From the NCBI RefSeq assembly GCF_032854445.1, contig NC_088297.1, positions 13,067,039-13,131,038 of the forward strand: a stretch of DNA of 64,000 bases. Reading direction: 5' to 3'. The stretch comes from Liolophura sinensis. Taxonomy: Eukaryota; Mollusca; Polyplacophora; Chitonida; Chitonidae. The notes below the pieces were generated by a model that ran no database searches, was not told where the DNA came from, and was given only the letters and a program-made list of their open reading frames with translations. Shown in pieces: positions 1 to 11,411 of the stretch (position 1 is the stretch's first letter; every line of letters starts with the position of its first letter). The position numbers and the translations under genes were made by a program.

Positions 1-19
1 TACAATTTTCTCAAACAAA

Positions 20-190
20 CCGTACAACAACCTGTCTGTCACCAATATGGTGTGCATACGTGTTTTTATGTCACAGGTGGGATAGTTGGCCAGTGACTTG
101 CCAAAGTCTGGTGGTTTATGCCAGGCTGGCTGCCATTGTCTGAGTGCAAAATTCCTATGTACATGTATGGCATTAAGCATCAACTAGAAT
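20..190 (+). repeat. Dispersed repeat (CACCAATATGGTGTGCATA family) in unit 1
   Basis: Stretch with the short palindrome CACCAATATGGTG, then CCAGTGACTTGCCAAAGTCTG and ending GGCATTAAGC. It recurs at about 4918-5077, 8055-8215, 11180-11338 and 14302-14462 as part of the EGF units and, diverged, at 58915-59100 and 35815-35970. Likely an old short transposon that was duplicated along with the units. Confidence 0.55.
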
Positions 191-205
191 AATATATTTC
201 TTCAG

Positions 206-270
206 CCTAGGTATCCGGTCCATTTGGAGAGAGTTGTTCGCAAATGTGCTATTATCTGCTACAAAATTGA
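206..270 (+). pseudogene. Decayed EGF exon relic 1
   Basis: After an acceptor-like TTCTTCAG the bases align codon by codon in phase 1 with the start of an EGF exon: A, stop (TAG where Cys1 TGT belongs), VSGPFGESCSQMCYY, against A-C-PRGWFGEGCQSVCHC. Cys2 and Cys3 survive, Cys4 is Tyr, and a TGA follows. No donor or second half remains. Confidence 0.75.
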
Positions 271-604
271 TATACAAGAAATGACCTAAAAATTGAACCA
301 CAAAAGAGCATTTTTGATGACAAATAAATGTCATAAGATATTACTTCTGGTGCTAAGATGTACATTTTCCCAGTAGGATATCATCCTGTCTTCCAGACAC
401 CTCTCAAAGCACCTTTCTAAAATAAATTGAACTCCCAGAACCTGGGAAAATGAGCACCTTAGGTCATTTAAATGGGATAGTCTCCTATCCCTTAGGATTT
501 AATAAAAGCTAATTCGCCCAACACATCTAACATTTCGATAATGATATGTTAGCCATAATGATGTATCATGTGATAAAATACAATGAAGGGGGTTATTATT
601 TCAG

Positions 605-742
605 CTTGTCCAAGAGGTTGGTTCGGAGAAGGATGTCAGAGTGTTTGTCACTGTAAGAACGTGGACTCTTGTAACTACGTAGACGGGACATGCAACAGTC
701 AAGGCTGCACTGCTGGATACAAGGGATACAACTGCCAGGAAG
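605..742 (+). CDS. EGF-like exon 1 (46 codons)
   Basis: Phase 1-1 exon, acceptor TTTCAG before 605 and donor GTAATA at 743. It encodes one MEGF/Draper-style EGF-like module with eight cysteines (spacing C-x8-C-x3-C-x-C-x5-C-x6-C-x4-C-x8-C) beginning CPRGWFGEGC and ending NCQEG. It is first of the array in this window; the upstream partner exon is outside. A Tc1-like transposase fossil lies in the intron just after it. Confidence 0.92.
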
Positions 743-810
743 GTAATATGACTATTAGAAAGCTACAGTACTTCAAGCGGAGATTTCTGGCCAAAAGTTC
801 ATATTCGATA

Positions 811-1786
811 TACCCATTCGATACCCATGCCCTAATTGCAAGGACCTTTGGCTGCTCTCGTGTAACTGTGTCAAACTTGATGCAACGTAACAGACAGACA
901 GGGCAGACATCGGACAAGTCAAGGACTTGCAGGCCTAGAGTAACTACGCCCAGAGAAGAAGGGTACCTGCGCACCTTACACCTGAGGAACGACTTCCTGA
1001 CAGTGCCATAATCGTCAATAAATGTCTCAGGTCACCGGGTCAGTCGACAGACCGTGTCCAGGAGATTTATGGCTCACGGAATTGGGGCCTATCGACCATT
1101 CAGAGGGCAGTTGTTGACAGCCGAACATCGTCGCCAGAGGTTGCGATGGGCTCGAATTGTACGCCGTTGGCAGCGACGTGATTGGCAACGTGTTGTTTTC
1201 ACGGATGAAAGCCGCTTCTGTCTGTTCCGAGCCGAAGGCAGACAGCGAGTTTACCGCCGAGGAGGCGAACGAACGGCTGCATCATGCGTCCAGAAAATGG
1301 TACCGTTTGGTGGCGGCAGCGTGATGGTGTGGTGTGGGATTTGTGGAGAGGAACGGACACCACTGGTCATCATTTACGGGAACCTAACACCTCAACGTTA
1401 CGTGGATGAAATTCTACGTCCTATTGTCCTGCCATTCCTTCAACAAAAGCCACGTGGTGTCCTGTACGAGTATGACAACGCCAGATCCCATACAGCTCGA
1501 GTTGTGCAGAACTTCCTGGACGCCAACGACGTCAACGTCTTGCCGTGGCCTGCACGTTCCCCAGATATTCCCCCAGTAGAATACCTTCGGGGTATCATGG
1601 GTCGTCGACTAAGACAACGGCCACACCTTGCAACCAACCGAAAAGAACTGGCGTTCGCTTTCCAAGATGAATGACAAAGAATCCCACGTCATTTCATCAG
1701 ATGAATGACTTTTTCTATGCGTCGGAGAGTGTTTGCATGCATTAAAGCAAGGAGTGGCTTTATTGACTGGTTTTGATATTGAGTGA
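811..1786 (+). pseudogene. Tc1-like (DD34E) transposase fossil, copy 1
   Basis: Starts abruptly about 70 bp after EGF exon 1 and reads IARTFGCSRVTVSNL (second half of the paired-type DNA-binding region), RPRVTTP, a frame that continues through an in-frame TAA at 1009-1011, then VVFTDES (first Asp), EYDNARSHTAR (second Asp) and PVEYL (Glu, 34 residues later), ending at a TGA in the C-terminal part that replaces a Trp codon. The N-terminus and terminal inverted repeats are not visible. Dead element, well preserved. Confidence 0.88.
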
Positions 1787-2043
1787 TTTTAAAAAAATAA
1801 CTTTTTGTATACTCTGCCCATTGTTTACCAAGGTGGAATGGGTATTTTTCTACCCTTGCTCCGTTTGTTCACTTGTAAAATGATTTGAGGGCTGCTTTGT
1901 CCGTTCTTACTCAAGACTTTCAATATCTAAAGTCACTGGTCTTCTCAATATACTAAACTTCAGTCATACTGTTTTTTGTTTTGGCAAAATGAATTGATTT
2001 CAACTCAAAACTTTCTTTTGGCAGTCAGTTTATATTTATTCAG

Positions 2044-2108
2044 CCTAGGTATCCAGTCCATTTGGAGAGAGTTGCTCGCAAATGTGTTATTATCTGCTAC
2101 AAAACTGA
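2044..2108 (+). pseudogene. Decayed EGF exon relic 2
   Basis: Same TAG-bearing EGF exon start, after TTATTCAG, about 390 bp before EGF exon 2. Same phase and same lost cysteines as relic 1. Confidence 0.72.
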
Positions 2109-2432
2109 TATACCCGAAATGACCTAAAAATTGAACTATTTAAGAGCATTTTGATGGTAAATAAATGTCATGAGATATTACTTCTGGTGCTAAACTGTAT
2201 ATTTTCCAATCAGAATATCATGCTACCTTTCAAAGACTTTTCCTTTCTAAAATAAATAAAACTCCCAAAATAGGGGAAAATGAGCAACTTTTACGTCATT
2301 TAGGGAAGTCCCCTTCCCCTAAGGATTTAATAAAAGCTAATTCATCCAACACATCTAGCATTCCAATAGCAATATGTTAGCCATAATGAAGTATGGTGTG
2401 GTAAAATACAGTGAAGGCGATTATTATTTCAG

Positions 2433-2570
2433 TATGTCCAAGAGGTTTGTTCGGAGAAGGATGTCTGAGTGCCTGTCACTGTAAGAACGTGAGCTTATGT
2501 AACAATGTAGACGGGACATGCAGTAGGCAAGGCTGCGCTGCTGGGTACATGGGATCCAACTGCCAGGAAG
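2433..2570 (+). CDS. EGF-like exon 2 (46 codons)
   Basis: Phase 1-1, acceptor TTTCAG before 2433 and donor GTAATA at 2571. Starts VCPRGLFGEGC; all eight cysteines present. W to L and Y to M changes (CPRGL, GYMG) set it apart from its sister exons. It forms the second half of the first duplicated pair. Confidence 0.92.
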
Positions 2571-3471
2571 GTAATATGACTATCAGAAAGCTACAGTACG
2601 TCAAGAGGCTAAGCCGGAGATTTTTGGCAACAGGAATAACTACTGTAACAGGGCCAACTGCTGAGACAGTCCACATTTTCCACAAATTAGATGATTTTTT
2701 AGTTTTTAATGTATATTTTATTCCGTGCCTTGACATTAGAGAAAGATTGATTCTGTTTGTAAAATAGAACTGTTAATCGTCAGTATACAGTCCAAAACAT
2801 TGTATATACTGTTGAATGTTCGCCTGATAAAATGCATTTTAGCGGTAAATAAAGGTCATAAAATATCTTACTTTTGATGATACACTTTCCCCAAACAAAC
2901 CGTACAATATTTTTCTAAGATGAGCACAACCTTTAGAGTCAGGCAAAATCAGTAATTTAGCTTTGGTTTAAATTTAAGATTGAATGCGGTAATTTCTGAA
3001 TAATTAATTTATTCAGCTAATTCCATCGATTCTGCTTCCTGAAATAAAAACACTCCTAGTGACATAAAAATATTGTCAAGCTGTACGTAATACACATTAA
3101 CATTCAGCTTTTAAGTGCTATAATATGTCATACATGTACACAAACACGTGTTGCTTCCGAGTCAGGAGATCTAGGTTCAAACACAAATGGGCTTATACCA
3201 AAGACTTTGAAAATGATACTTGCTGCTTTACTTGGCGAGCCATACTGAGTGGTTAGAGCAAGGAAACAGGACTGGTTGACCAGGTGTTAGTATAATGTGA
3301 ATGAGTGTGGTTTCATGTCTGGTGTCTTCGGCATGATACATTTCTTTGGGAATACATGGGTGGCCAGTGCGACAAAGTAACTCTTTACTACCTTTTGCAA
3401 TCTCACAGCTTCAGTGAGATAATGGAGTCATCTGGGTTACCGTGATTTAGTAAAATTGCTTATTATTTCAG
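2571..3471. other. Intron after EGF exon 2
   Basis: First 350 bp resemble the introns after exons 5, 7 and 9 but with an internal deletion. Bases 3145-3360 hold a diverged family-C SINE (CCGAGTCAGGAGATCTAGG, TGGTTGACCAGG, GTCTGGTGTCTTCGGCATGAT). Nothing else recognised. Confidence 0.5.
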
Positions 3472-3609
3472 TATGTCCAAGGGGCTGGTTCGGAGAAGGA
3501 TGTTGGAGTGTCTGTCACTGTAAGAATGTGAGCTCTTGTAACAATGTAGACGGGACGTGCCAGTGGGAAGGCTGCCGTGCTGGATATAAAGGAGACAATT
3601 GTCAGGAAG
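3472..3609 (+). CDS. EGF-like exon 3 (46 codons)
   Basis: Phase 1-1, acceptor TTTCAG before 3472, donor GTACAC at 3610. Eight cysteines, starts VCPRGWFGEGC and has GTCQWEGC in the middle. Unlike its neighbours its flanking introns do not show the repeated unit: no decayed EGF relic and no Tc1 fossil beside it, so it seems an older or differently derived copy between the first two duplicated pairs. Confidence 0.9.
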
Positions 3610-3839
3610 GTACACATAATTATTGGAAATTTCTGTTAACACTGATAGGTAGAATTAAGAGTTTGCATCAGTCTTGTAAACATCTCAGAACTTGCTGAGA
3701 TTAAAGAATGAATACAACTGCTTGAATGAAGATGAAGAGTGAAAGCTAATATTGCAAACTGTGAGGGGATATAATTTTTTTCATGAATTCTTTCAAGTAC
3801 ATGTTGTGATGAAACCATAGTTCACTTACATGAGGGAGG

Positions 3840-4025
3840 TCAGAATTATGGTGGGAGGAAGCTGGGCAGAGCATGGGGAGGGGGGGAGACCACGATCATC
3901 CGCAGATTCCTGCAACACCGTCTTACGTACGGCAGGAGAGGAAGTCAGCAGTGACCACATCGGTGAGAGCCTCCTGGGTCAGTGCGCCACGCTGGTGGGC
4001 TTACCACTCGCCAAGGAGGTCCCCC
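3840..4025 (-). mobile_element. SINE family A, minus copy
   Basis: Reverse complement of the tRNA-derived SINE described at 4243; retains body and head (GGAGAGGAAGTCAGC, GTGAGAGCCTCCTGGGTCA, GCCAAGGAGG) and lacks the poly-AATA tail. Confidence 0.75.
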
Positions 4026-4242
4026 TCTTCCGTTTTTATCCCTCTGACACAAAGTGACAGTTAACATTTAGTGTCATTGAAAAGAAAATCTAATTAAACG
4101 TGTTATGTGTTGTATTTGGAATATTATGAGTTGCATAAACCTTGAAAATTCCTTGAATATTCAGTTTATAGTTCCCCAACGATCGTGGAATTTGAGGGAG
4201 GGAAAGTGTATGAACCTATGAAATGGGTACTTTGAGGCACTC

Positions 4243-4507
4243 GTGGCCTCCGTGGCTCAGTTGGTTAGCGCGCTAGCTCAGCGTAATGACCCAGGAGTCT
4301 CTCACCAATGCGGTCGCTGTGAGTTCAAGTCCAGCTCATGCTGTCTTCCTCTCCGGTCGTACGTGGGAAGGTCTGTCAGCAACCTGCGGATGGTCGTGGG
4401 TTTCCCCGGGCTCTACCCGGTTTCCACCCACCATAATGCTGGCCACAGTCGTATAAGTGAAATATTCTTGAGCACGGCGTAAAACACCAATCGAATAAAT
4501 AAATAAA
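4243..4507 (+). mobile_element. SINE family A, full-length reference copy with target site duplication
   Basis: Best preserved copy. The head is tRNA-like: A-box region GTGGCTCAGTTGGTTAGCGC and B-box GAGTTCAAGTCC, followed by a conserved body (GGAAGGTCTGTCAGCAACC, TTTCCACCCACCATAATGC, TATAAGTGAAATATTCTTGAG) and an (AATA)n tail. Flanked by a 15-bp direct repeat TACTTTGAGGCACTC (4228-4242) and TACTTTGAGGTACTC (4508-4522), one mismatch. RNA polymerase III-driven non-autonomous retroelement by family knowledge. Confidence 0.9.
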
Positions 4508-5096
4508 TACTTTGAGGTACTCAAAAAGTTTTTTGAACTTTAGTGTTCAAAGCATCCTGAGTAAATCCTGATTAATATTCTTGAGGCTTTCAGTGTACTG
4601 CCCATTGGTTTGAGCGTCGTGATCATATTCATTACTTTACGAAGAAAGAGCGACACCTTTTAACATGTGACATTAATTTTAAACATCCATGTCTGAACTA
4701 TCGTAAACGTGTTCATTTCGTTGGATGTGCACTTGTCCTTAAGTGATTGAGATCAAGAGTGATTGAGATCACTTAAGGTCACAGGAGGCGTGGGTTCAAA
4801 CCTGGCCCTAGATAAGGGATTTGTAGACGCCCCCATCCCCCTCGCTGTTTCTGAGATCATGGTGACAGTATTATAAAGTTATGCTTGAGTGACGATTTGG
4901 ACAGTTAACCTTTGTTGAAAACCACCTGTCTGTCACCAATATGGTGTGCATATCTGTATGTCACAGGTGGGATAGTTGACCAGTGACTTGCCAAAGTTTG
5001 GTGGTTTATGCCAGGCTGGCTGTCATTGTTTGAGTGCAAAATTCCTGAGTAAAATGTATGGCATTAAGCATCAAATAGAATAATATATTTCTTCAG

Positions 5097-5161
5097 CCTA
5101 GGTATCCGGTCCATTTGGAGAGAGTTGTTCGCAAATGTGTTATTATCTGCAACAAAACTGA
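5097..5161 (+). pseudogene. Decayed EGF exon relic 3
   Basis: Same relic about 400 bp before EGF exon 4, after TTCTTCAG. Confidence 0.72.
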
Positions 5162-5494
5162 TATACCCGAAATGACTTAAAAACTGAACCACAAAGGAGC
5201 AGTTTTGAAAGCAAATAAATTCCATACGATATTACTTCTGGTGCTAAAATTTACATTTTCCCATTAGGATGCCATCATATCTTCCAGACACCTCTCCAAG
5301 TACCTTTCTGAAATAAACAGAACTCCCAAAATCGGGAAAAATCAGTAACTTTTACGTCATTTAGGGTAGTCCCCTTCTCATTAGAATTTAATTAAAAGCT
5401 AATTCGCCCAACACATCTAGCATTTCACTAATGATATGTTAGCCATAGTGATGTATGATGTGGTAAAATACAGTGAAGGGGATTATTATTTCAG

Positions 5495-5632
5495 CTTGTC
5501 CAAGAGGTTGGTTCGGAGAAGAATGTCAGAGTGTCTGTCACTGTAAGAACGTGGTCTCTTGTTACTACGTAGACGGGACATGCGATAGGGAAGGATGCGC
5601 TGCTGGATACAAGGGATCCAACTGCCAGGAAG
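5495..5632 (+). CDS. EGF-like exon 4 (46 codons)
   Basis: Phase 1-1, acceptor TTTCAG before 5495, donor GTAATA at 5633. Eight cysteines; starts ACPRGWFGEEC, with the SCYYVDGTC variant shared with exon 5. It is followed by the most decayed of the four Tc1-like fossils. First half of the second duplicated pair. Confidence 0.92.
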
Positions 5633-5700
5633 GTAATATGACTATTAGAAAGCTGCAGAACTTCAAGCGGAGATTTCTGGCCAAAAATTCATATTCGATA

Positions 5701-6670
5701 TACCCATTCGATACCCATGCCACACGAGGACCTGCTCTCGTGTAACTGTGTCAAACTTGATGCAACGTAACACACAGACAGGGCAGACATTGGACAAGCC
5801 AAGGACTGGCAGGCCTAGAGTAACTACGCCCAGAGAAGACGGGTACCTGCGCACCTTACACCTGAGGAACGACTTCCTGACAGTGACGTAATCGTCAGTC
5901 AATGCCTTAGGCCACCGGGTCAGTCGGCAGACCGTGTCCAGGAGACAATGTCACGGAATTGGGGCCTATCGACCATTCAGAGGGCAGTTGTTGACAGCCG
6001 AACATCGTCGCCAGAGGTTGCGATGGGCTCGAATTGTATGCCCTTGGCAGCGACGTGATTGGCAACGTGTTGTTTTCACGGATGAAAGCCGCTTCTGTCT
6101 GTTCCGAGCCGAAGGCAGACAGCGAGTTTATCGTCGAAGAGGCGAACGAATGGCTGCATCATGCGTCCAGAAGGTGGTACCGTTTGTGGCGGCAGCGTGA
6201 TGGTGTGGTGTGGGATTTGTGGAGAGGAACGGACACCACTGGTCATCATCTACGGGAACCTAACAGCTCAACGTTACGTGGATGAAATTCTACGTCCTAT
6301 TGTCCTGCCATTCCTTCAAAAGTAGCCACGTAATGTCCTGTACGAGTATGGCAACGCCAGACCCCATACAGCTCGAGTTGTGCAGAACTTCCTGGACGCT
6401 AACGACGTCAACGTCTTGCCGTGGCCTGCACGTTCCCCAGATATGTTCCCAATAAAATACCTTTGGGGTATCATGGGTCGTCGATTAAGACAACGGCCAC
6501 ACCTTGCAACCAACCGAGAAGAACTGGCGTTCGCTTTCCAAGATGAATGGCAACGAATCCCACGTCATCTCATCAGATGACTGACTTTTTCTATGCGTCG
6601 GAGAGTTTTTGCATGCATTAAAGCAAGGGTGGCCACACGCGATATTGATTGGTTTTGATATTGAGTGATT
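5701..6670 (+). pseudogene. Tc1-like transposase fossil, copy 2 (most decayed)
   Basis: Same position relative to EGF exon 4 as copy 1 to exon 1. Shares the upstream TAA, but has extra damage: a deletion near 5717, another near 5945, a lost G pair at about 6187 that shifts the frame, a TAG near 6322, and the catalytic Glu changed to Lys (FPIKYLWG). It keeps the Trp codon (DEWQRIPRHLIR) that is a stop in copies 1, 3 and 4, and ends SMRRRVFACIKAR. Confidence 0.88.
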
Positions 6671-6929
6671 TTTAAAAAATATTCAACTTTTTGTATACTC
6701 TGCCCATTGTTTACCAAGGTGGAATGAGTATTTTTCTACCACTGCTCCGTTTGTTCACTTGTAAAATGATTTGAGGGCTGCTTTGTCCGTTCTTACTCAA
6801 GACTTTTAATATCTAAAGTCATTGATCTTTTCAATATATTAAACTTCAGTCATACTGTTTTTTGTTTTGGCAAAATGAATTGATTTCAACTCAAAAGTTT
6901 CTTTTGGCTGTCAGTTTATACTTATTCAG

Positions 6930-6994
6930 CCTAGGTATTCGGCCTATTTGGAGAGAGTTGCTCGCAAATGTGTTATTATCTGCAACAAAACTGA
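6930..6994 (+). pseudogene. Decayed EGF exon relic 4
   Basis: Same relic before EGF exon 5, after TTATTCAG; FGESC readable, with small base changes (TATTCGGCC) shared with the relic before exon 9. Confidence 0.72.
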
Positions 6995-7326
6995 TATACC
7001 CGAAATGACCTAAAAATTGAACTATTTAAGAACATTTTTGATGGTAAATAAATGTCATGAGATATTACTTCTGGTGCTAAACTGTACATTTTCCCATTAG
7101 AATATCATCCTATCTTTCAAAGACTTTTCCAAGCACCTTTCTAAAATATATTGAACTCCCAAAATCGGGAAAAATGAGCAACTTTTACGTCATTTAGGAT
7201 AATCCCCTTCTCATTAGGATTTAATAAAAGCTAATTCGCCCAACACATCTAGCATTCCGATAGTGATACGTTAACCATAGTGATGTATGGTGTGGTAAAA
7301 TACAGTGAAGGGGGTTATTATTTCAG

Positions 7327-7464
7327 CTTGTCCAAGAGGTTGGTTCGGAGAAGAATGTCAGAGTGCCTGTCACTGTAAGAACGTGGTCTCTTGTTACTAT
7401 GTAGACGGGACATGCGATAGGGAAGGCTGCACCGCTGGATACAAGGGATCCAACTGCCAGGAAG
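7327..7464 (+). CDS. EGF-like exon 5 (46 codons)
   Basis: Phase 1-1, acceptor TTTCAG before 7327, donor GTAAAT at 7465. Eight cysteines; shares GEEC and SCYYVDGTC with exon 4, which suggests local homogenisation inside the pair. The intron after it (7465-8621) is repeated almost unchanged after exons 7 and 9. Confidence 0.92.
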
Positions 7465-8231
7465 GTAAATATGACTATTAGAAAGCTACAGTACGTCAAG
7501 AGGCTAAGCCGGAGATTTTTGGCAAAAAATTCATATTCGCTAATAATATCAAATTCAGTACATATCAGACTGGTTCTAATATGATTCTAAAGTTTTAGAA
7601 AAGTTATTACATGCCAGCCCACTGTGTAAACTTTATGAACTTTGTTTGCTTTATTTGGAATAAAAATAAAATATAAAATCCACCTTTTTGTTTTGTCCGA
7701 TCTTAATGCATTTCATACAATTTTCTTGTTTTTTTCCCTGGCTTTCACATCACAAGAATAAATCATTGTGTTCAACAACAGGAATAACTACTGTAACAGG
7801 GCCAACTGCTGAGACAGGCCACATTTTCTATAAATTAGATGATTCTTCAGTTTTATTTCATTTTTATTCCGTGCCCTGAAATTAAAAAAGGATTGAATCT
7901 ACTTGTAAAATAGAACTGTTAATCGTCGGTATACAGTCCAAAAGATTGTATGTTCTTTTGAAAGTTCGACTGATCAAAGGCATATTAGCGGTAAATAAAG
8001 GTGATGAAATATCTTACTTTTGGTGATACAATTTTCTCAAACAAACCGTACAACAACCTGTCTGTCACCAATATGGTGTGTATACGTGTCTGTATGTCAC
8101 AGGTGGGATAGTTGACCAGTGACTTGCCAAAGTCTGGTGGTTTATGCCAGGCTGGCTGCCATTGTCTGAGTGCAAAATTCCTATGTACATGTATGGCATT
8201 AAGCATCAGCTAGAATAATATATTTCTTCAG

Positions 8232-8287
8232 CCGGTCCATTTGGAGAGAGTTGTTCGCAAATGTGCTATTATCTGCTACAAAATTGA
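8232..8287 (+). pseudogene. Decayed EGF exon relic 5 (9-nt deletion)
   Basis: Same relic before EGF exon 6, shortened by nine bases right after the acceptor-like CAG, so the TAG is gone although the frame is still truncated later. Confidence 0.7.
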
Positions 8288-8621
8288 TATACCCGAAATG
8301 ACCTAAAAATTGAACCACAAAAGAGCATTTTTGATGGCAAATAAATGTCATGAGATATTACTTCTGGTGCTAAGATGTACATTTTCCCAGTAGGATATCA
8401 TCCTGTCTTCCAGACACCTCTCAAAGCACCTTTCTAAAATAAATTGAACTCCCAGAATCTGGAAAAATGAGCACCTTAGGTCATTTAAATGGGATAGTCT
8501 CCTATCCCTTAGGATTTAATAAAAGCTAATTCGCCCAACACATATAGCATTTCGATAATGATATGTTAGCCATAATGATGTATCATGTGATAAAATACAA
8601 TGAAGGGGGTTATTATTTCAG

Positions 8622-8759
8622 CTTGTCCAAGAGGTTGGTTCGGAGAAGGATGTCAGAGTGTTTGTCACTGTAAGAACGTGGACTCTTGTAACTACGTAGA
8701 CGGGACATGCGATAGGGAAGGATGCGCTGCTGGATACAAGGGATACAACTGCCAGGAAG
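8622..8759 (+). CDS. EGF-like exon 6 (46 codons)
   Basis: Phase 1-1, acceptor TTTCAG before 8622, donor GTAATA at 8760. Eight cysteines. Protein identical to exon 8, 3124 bp downstream. First half of the third pair, followed by a Tc1-like fossil. Confidence 0.92.
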
Positions 8760-8827
8760 GTAATATGACTATTAGAAAGCTACAGTACTTCAAGCGGAGA
8801 TTTCTGGCCAAAAGTACATATTCGATA

Positions 8828-9803
8828 TACCCATTCGATACCCATGCCCTAATTGCAAGGACCTTTGGCTGCTCTCGTGTAACTGTGTCAAACTTGATGC
8901 AACATAACAGACAGACAGGGCAGACATCGGACAAGCCAAGGACTGGCAGGCCTAGAGTAACTACGCCCAGAGAAGAAGGGTACCTGCGCACCTTACACCT
9001 GAGGAACGACTTCCTGACAGTGCCATAATCGTCAATAAATGTCTCAGGTCACCGGGTCAGTCGGCAGACCGTGTCCAGGAGATTTATGGCTCACGGAATT
9101 GGGGCCTATCGACCATTCAGAGGGCAGTTGTTGACAGCCGAACATCGTCGCCAGAGGTTGCGATGGGCTCGAATTGTACGCCGTTGGCAGCGACGTGATT
9201 GGCAACGTGTTGTTTTCACGGATGAAAGCCGCTTCTGTCTGTTCCGAGACGAAGGCAGACAGCGAGTTTATCGTCGAAGAGGCGAACGAATGGCTGCATC
9301 ATGCGTCCAGAAGGTGGTACCGTTTGGTGGCGGCAGCGTGATGGTGTGGTGTGGGATTTGTGGAGAGGAACGGACACCACTGGTCATCATCTACGGGAAC
9401 CTAACAGCTCAACGTTACGTGGATGAAATTCTACGTCCTATTGTCCTGCCACTCCTTCAACAAAAGCCACGTGGTGTCCTGTACGAGTATGACAACGCCA
9501 GATCCCATACAGCTCGAGTTGTGCAGAACTTCCTGGACGCCAACGACGTCAACGTCTTGCCGTGGCCTGCACGTTCCCCAGATATGTCCCTAGTAGAATA
9601 CCTTCGGGGTATCATGGGTCGTCGACTAAGACAACGGCCACACCTTGCAACCAACCGAAAAGAACTGGCGTTCGCTTTCCAAGATGAATGACAAAGAATC
9701 CCACGTCATCTCATCAGATGAATGACTTTTTCTATGCGTCGGAGAGTGTTTGCATGCATTAAAGCAAGGAGTGGCTTTATTGACTGGTTTTGATATTGAG
9801 TGA
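8828..9803 (+). pseudogene. Tc1-like transposase fossil, copy 3
   Basis: Same site after EGF exon 6. Shares the TAA (9026-9028) and the C-terminal TGA with copy 1. Has DDE residues in place (FTDES, YDNARSH, LVEYL). In the YRRRGERMAAS segment it matches copy 2 exactly, elsewhere it matches copies 1 and 4. Confidence 0.88.
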
Positions 9804-10060
9804 TTTTAAAAAAATAACTTTTTGTATACTCTGCCCATTGTTAAGCAAGGTGGAATGGGTATTTTTCTACCCTTGCTCCGTTTGTTCACTTGTAAAATGA
9901 TTTGAGGGCTGCTTTGTCCGTTCTTACTCAAGACTTTCAATATCTAAAGTCACTGGTCTTTTCAATATACTAAACTTCAGTCATACTGTTTTTTGTTTTG
10001 GCAAAATGAATTGATTTCAACTCAAAACTTTCTTTTGGCAGTCAGTTTATATTTATTCAG

Positions 10061-10125
10061 CCTAGGTATCCAGTCCATTTGGAGAGAGTTGCTCGCAAAT
10101 GTGTTATTATCTGCTACAAAATTGA
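10061..10125 (+). pseudogene. Decayed EGF exon relic 6
   Basis: Same relic before EGF exon 7, after TTATTCAG, with the TAG present. Confidence 0.72.
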
Positions 10126-10450
10126 TATACCCGAAATGACCTAAAAATTGAACTATTTAAGAGCATTTTTGATGGTAAATAAATGTCATGAGATATTACT
10201 TCTGGTGCTAAACTGTACATTTTCCAATCAGGATATCATGCTACCTTTCAAACACTTTTCCTTTCTAAAATAAATAAAACTCCCAAAATAGGGGAAAATG
10301 AGCAACTTTTACGTCATTTAGGGAAGTCCCTTTCCCCTAAGGATTTAATAAAAGCTAATTCACCCAACACATCTAGCATTCCGATAGCGATATGTTAGCC
10401 ATAATGATGTATGGTGTGGTAAAATACAGTGAAGGGGGTTATTATTTCAG

Positions 10451-10588
10451 TATGTCCAAGAGGTTGGTTCGGAGAAGGATGTCAGAGTGTTTGTCACTGT
10501 AAGAACGTGGACTCTTGTAACTACGTAGACGGGACATGCGATAGGGAAGGCTGCACCGCTGGATACAAGGGATCCAACTGCCAGGAAG
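10451..10588 (+). CDS. EGF-like exon 7 (46 codons)
   Basis: Phase 1-1, acceptor TTTCAG before 10451, donor GTAAAT at 10589. Eight cysteines. The N-terminal half (SCNYVDGTC) resembles exons 6 and 8, while DREGCTAGYKGSNC is as in exon 5, so the exon itself looks like a mosaic. It lies 3124 bp from exon 5 and from exon 9. Confidence 0.92.
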
Positions 10589-11355
10589 GTAAATATGACT
10601 ATTAGAAAGCTACAGTACGTCAAGAGGCAAAGCCGGAGATTTTTGGCAAAAAATTCATATTCGCTAATAATATCAAATTCAGTACATATCAGACTGGTTC
10701 TAATATGATTCTAAAGTTTTAGAAAAGTTATTACATGCCAGCCCACTGTGTGAACTTTATGAACTTTGTTTGCTTTATTTGGAATAAAAATAAAATATAA
10801 AATCCACCTTTTTGTTTTGTCCGATCTTAATGCATTTCATACAATTTTCTTGTTTTTTTCCCTGGCTTTCACATCACAAGAATAAATCATTGTGTTCAAC
10901 AACAGGAATAACTACTGTAACAGGGCCAACTGCTGAGACAGGCCACATTTTCTATAAATTAGATGATTCTTCAGTTTTATTTCATTTTTATTCCGTGCCC
11001 TGAAATTAAAAAAGGATTGAATCTACTTGTAAAATAGAACTGTTAATCGTCGGTATACAGTCCAAAAGATTGTATGTTCTTTTGAAAGTTCGACTGATCA
11101 AAGGCATATTAGCGGTAAATAAAGGTGATGAAATATCTTACTTTTGGTGATACAATTTTCTCAAACAAACCGTACAACAACCTGTCTGTCACCAATATGG
11201 TGTGTATACGTGTCTGTATGTCACAGGTGGGATAGTTGACCAGTGACTTGCCAAAGTCTGGTGGTTTATGCCAGGCTGGCTGCCATTGTCTGAGTGCAAA
11301 ATTCCTATGTACATGTATGGCATTAAGCATCAGCTAGAATAATATATTTCTTCAG

Positions 11356-11411
11356 CCGGTCCATTTGGAGAGAGTTGTTCGCAAATGTGCTATTATCTGC
11401 TACAAAATTGA
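11356..11411 (+). pseudogene. Decayed EGF exon relic 7 (9-nt deletion)
   Basis: Copy of relic 5, 3124 bp downstream, before EGF exon 8, with the same nine-base deletion. Confidence 0.7.

Noticed and set aside
1-604. Search for the gene's first exon, signal peptide or promoter before exon 1
   Set aside because: The stretch is the left half of a repeated EGF unit (relic exon and dispersed repeat), so the gene starts upstream of the window.
2641-2767. C-terminal extension of EGF exon 2 by read-through (TTVTGPTAETVHIF)
   Set aside because: The same sequence is intronic after exons 5, 7 and 9, where the frame differs; the donor GTAATA at 2571 is intact, so normal splicing is expected.
4243-4330. 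tRNA gene from A and B boxes
   Set aside because: Same sequence occurs with body and AATA tail many times and has a target site duplication here; it is a SINE head, not a tRNA gene.
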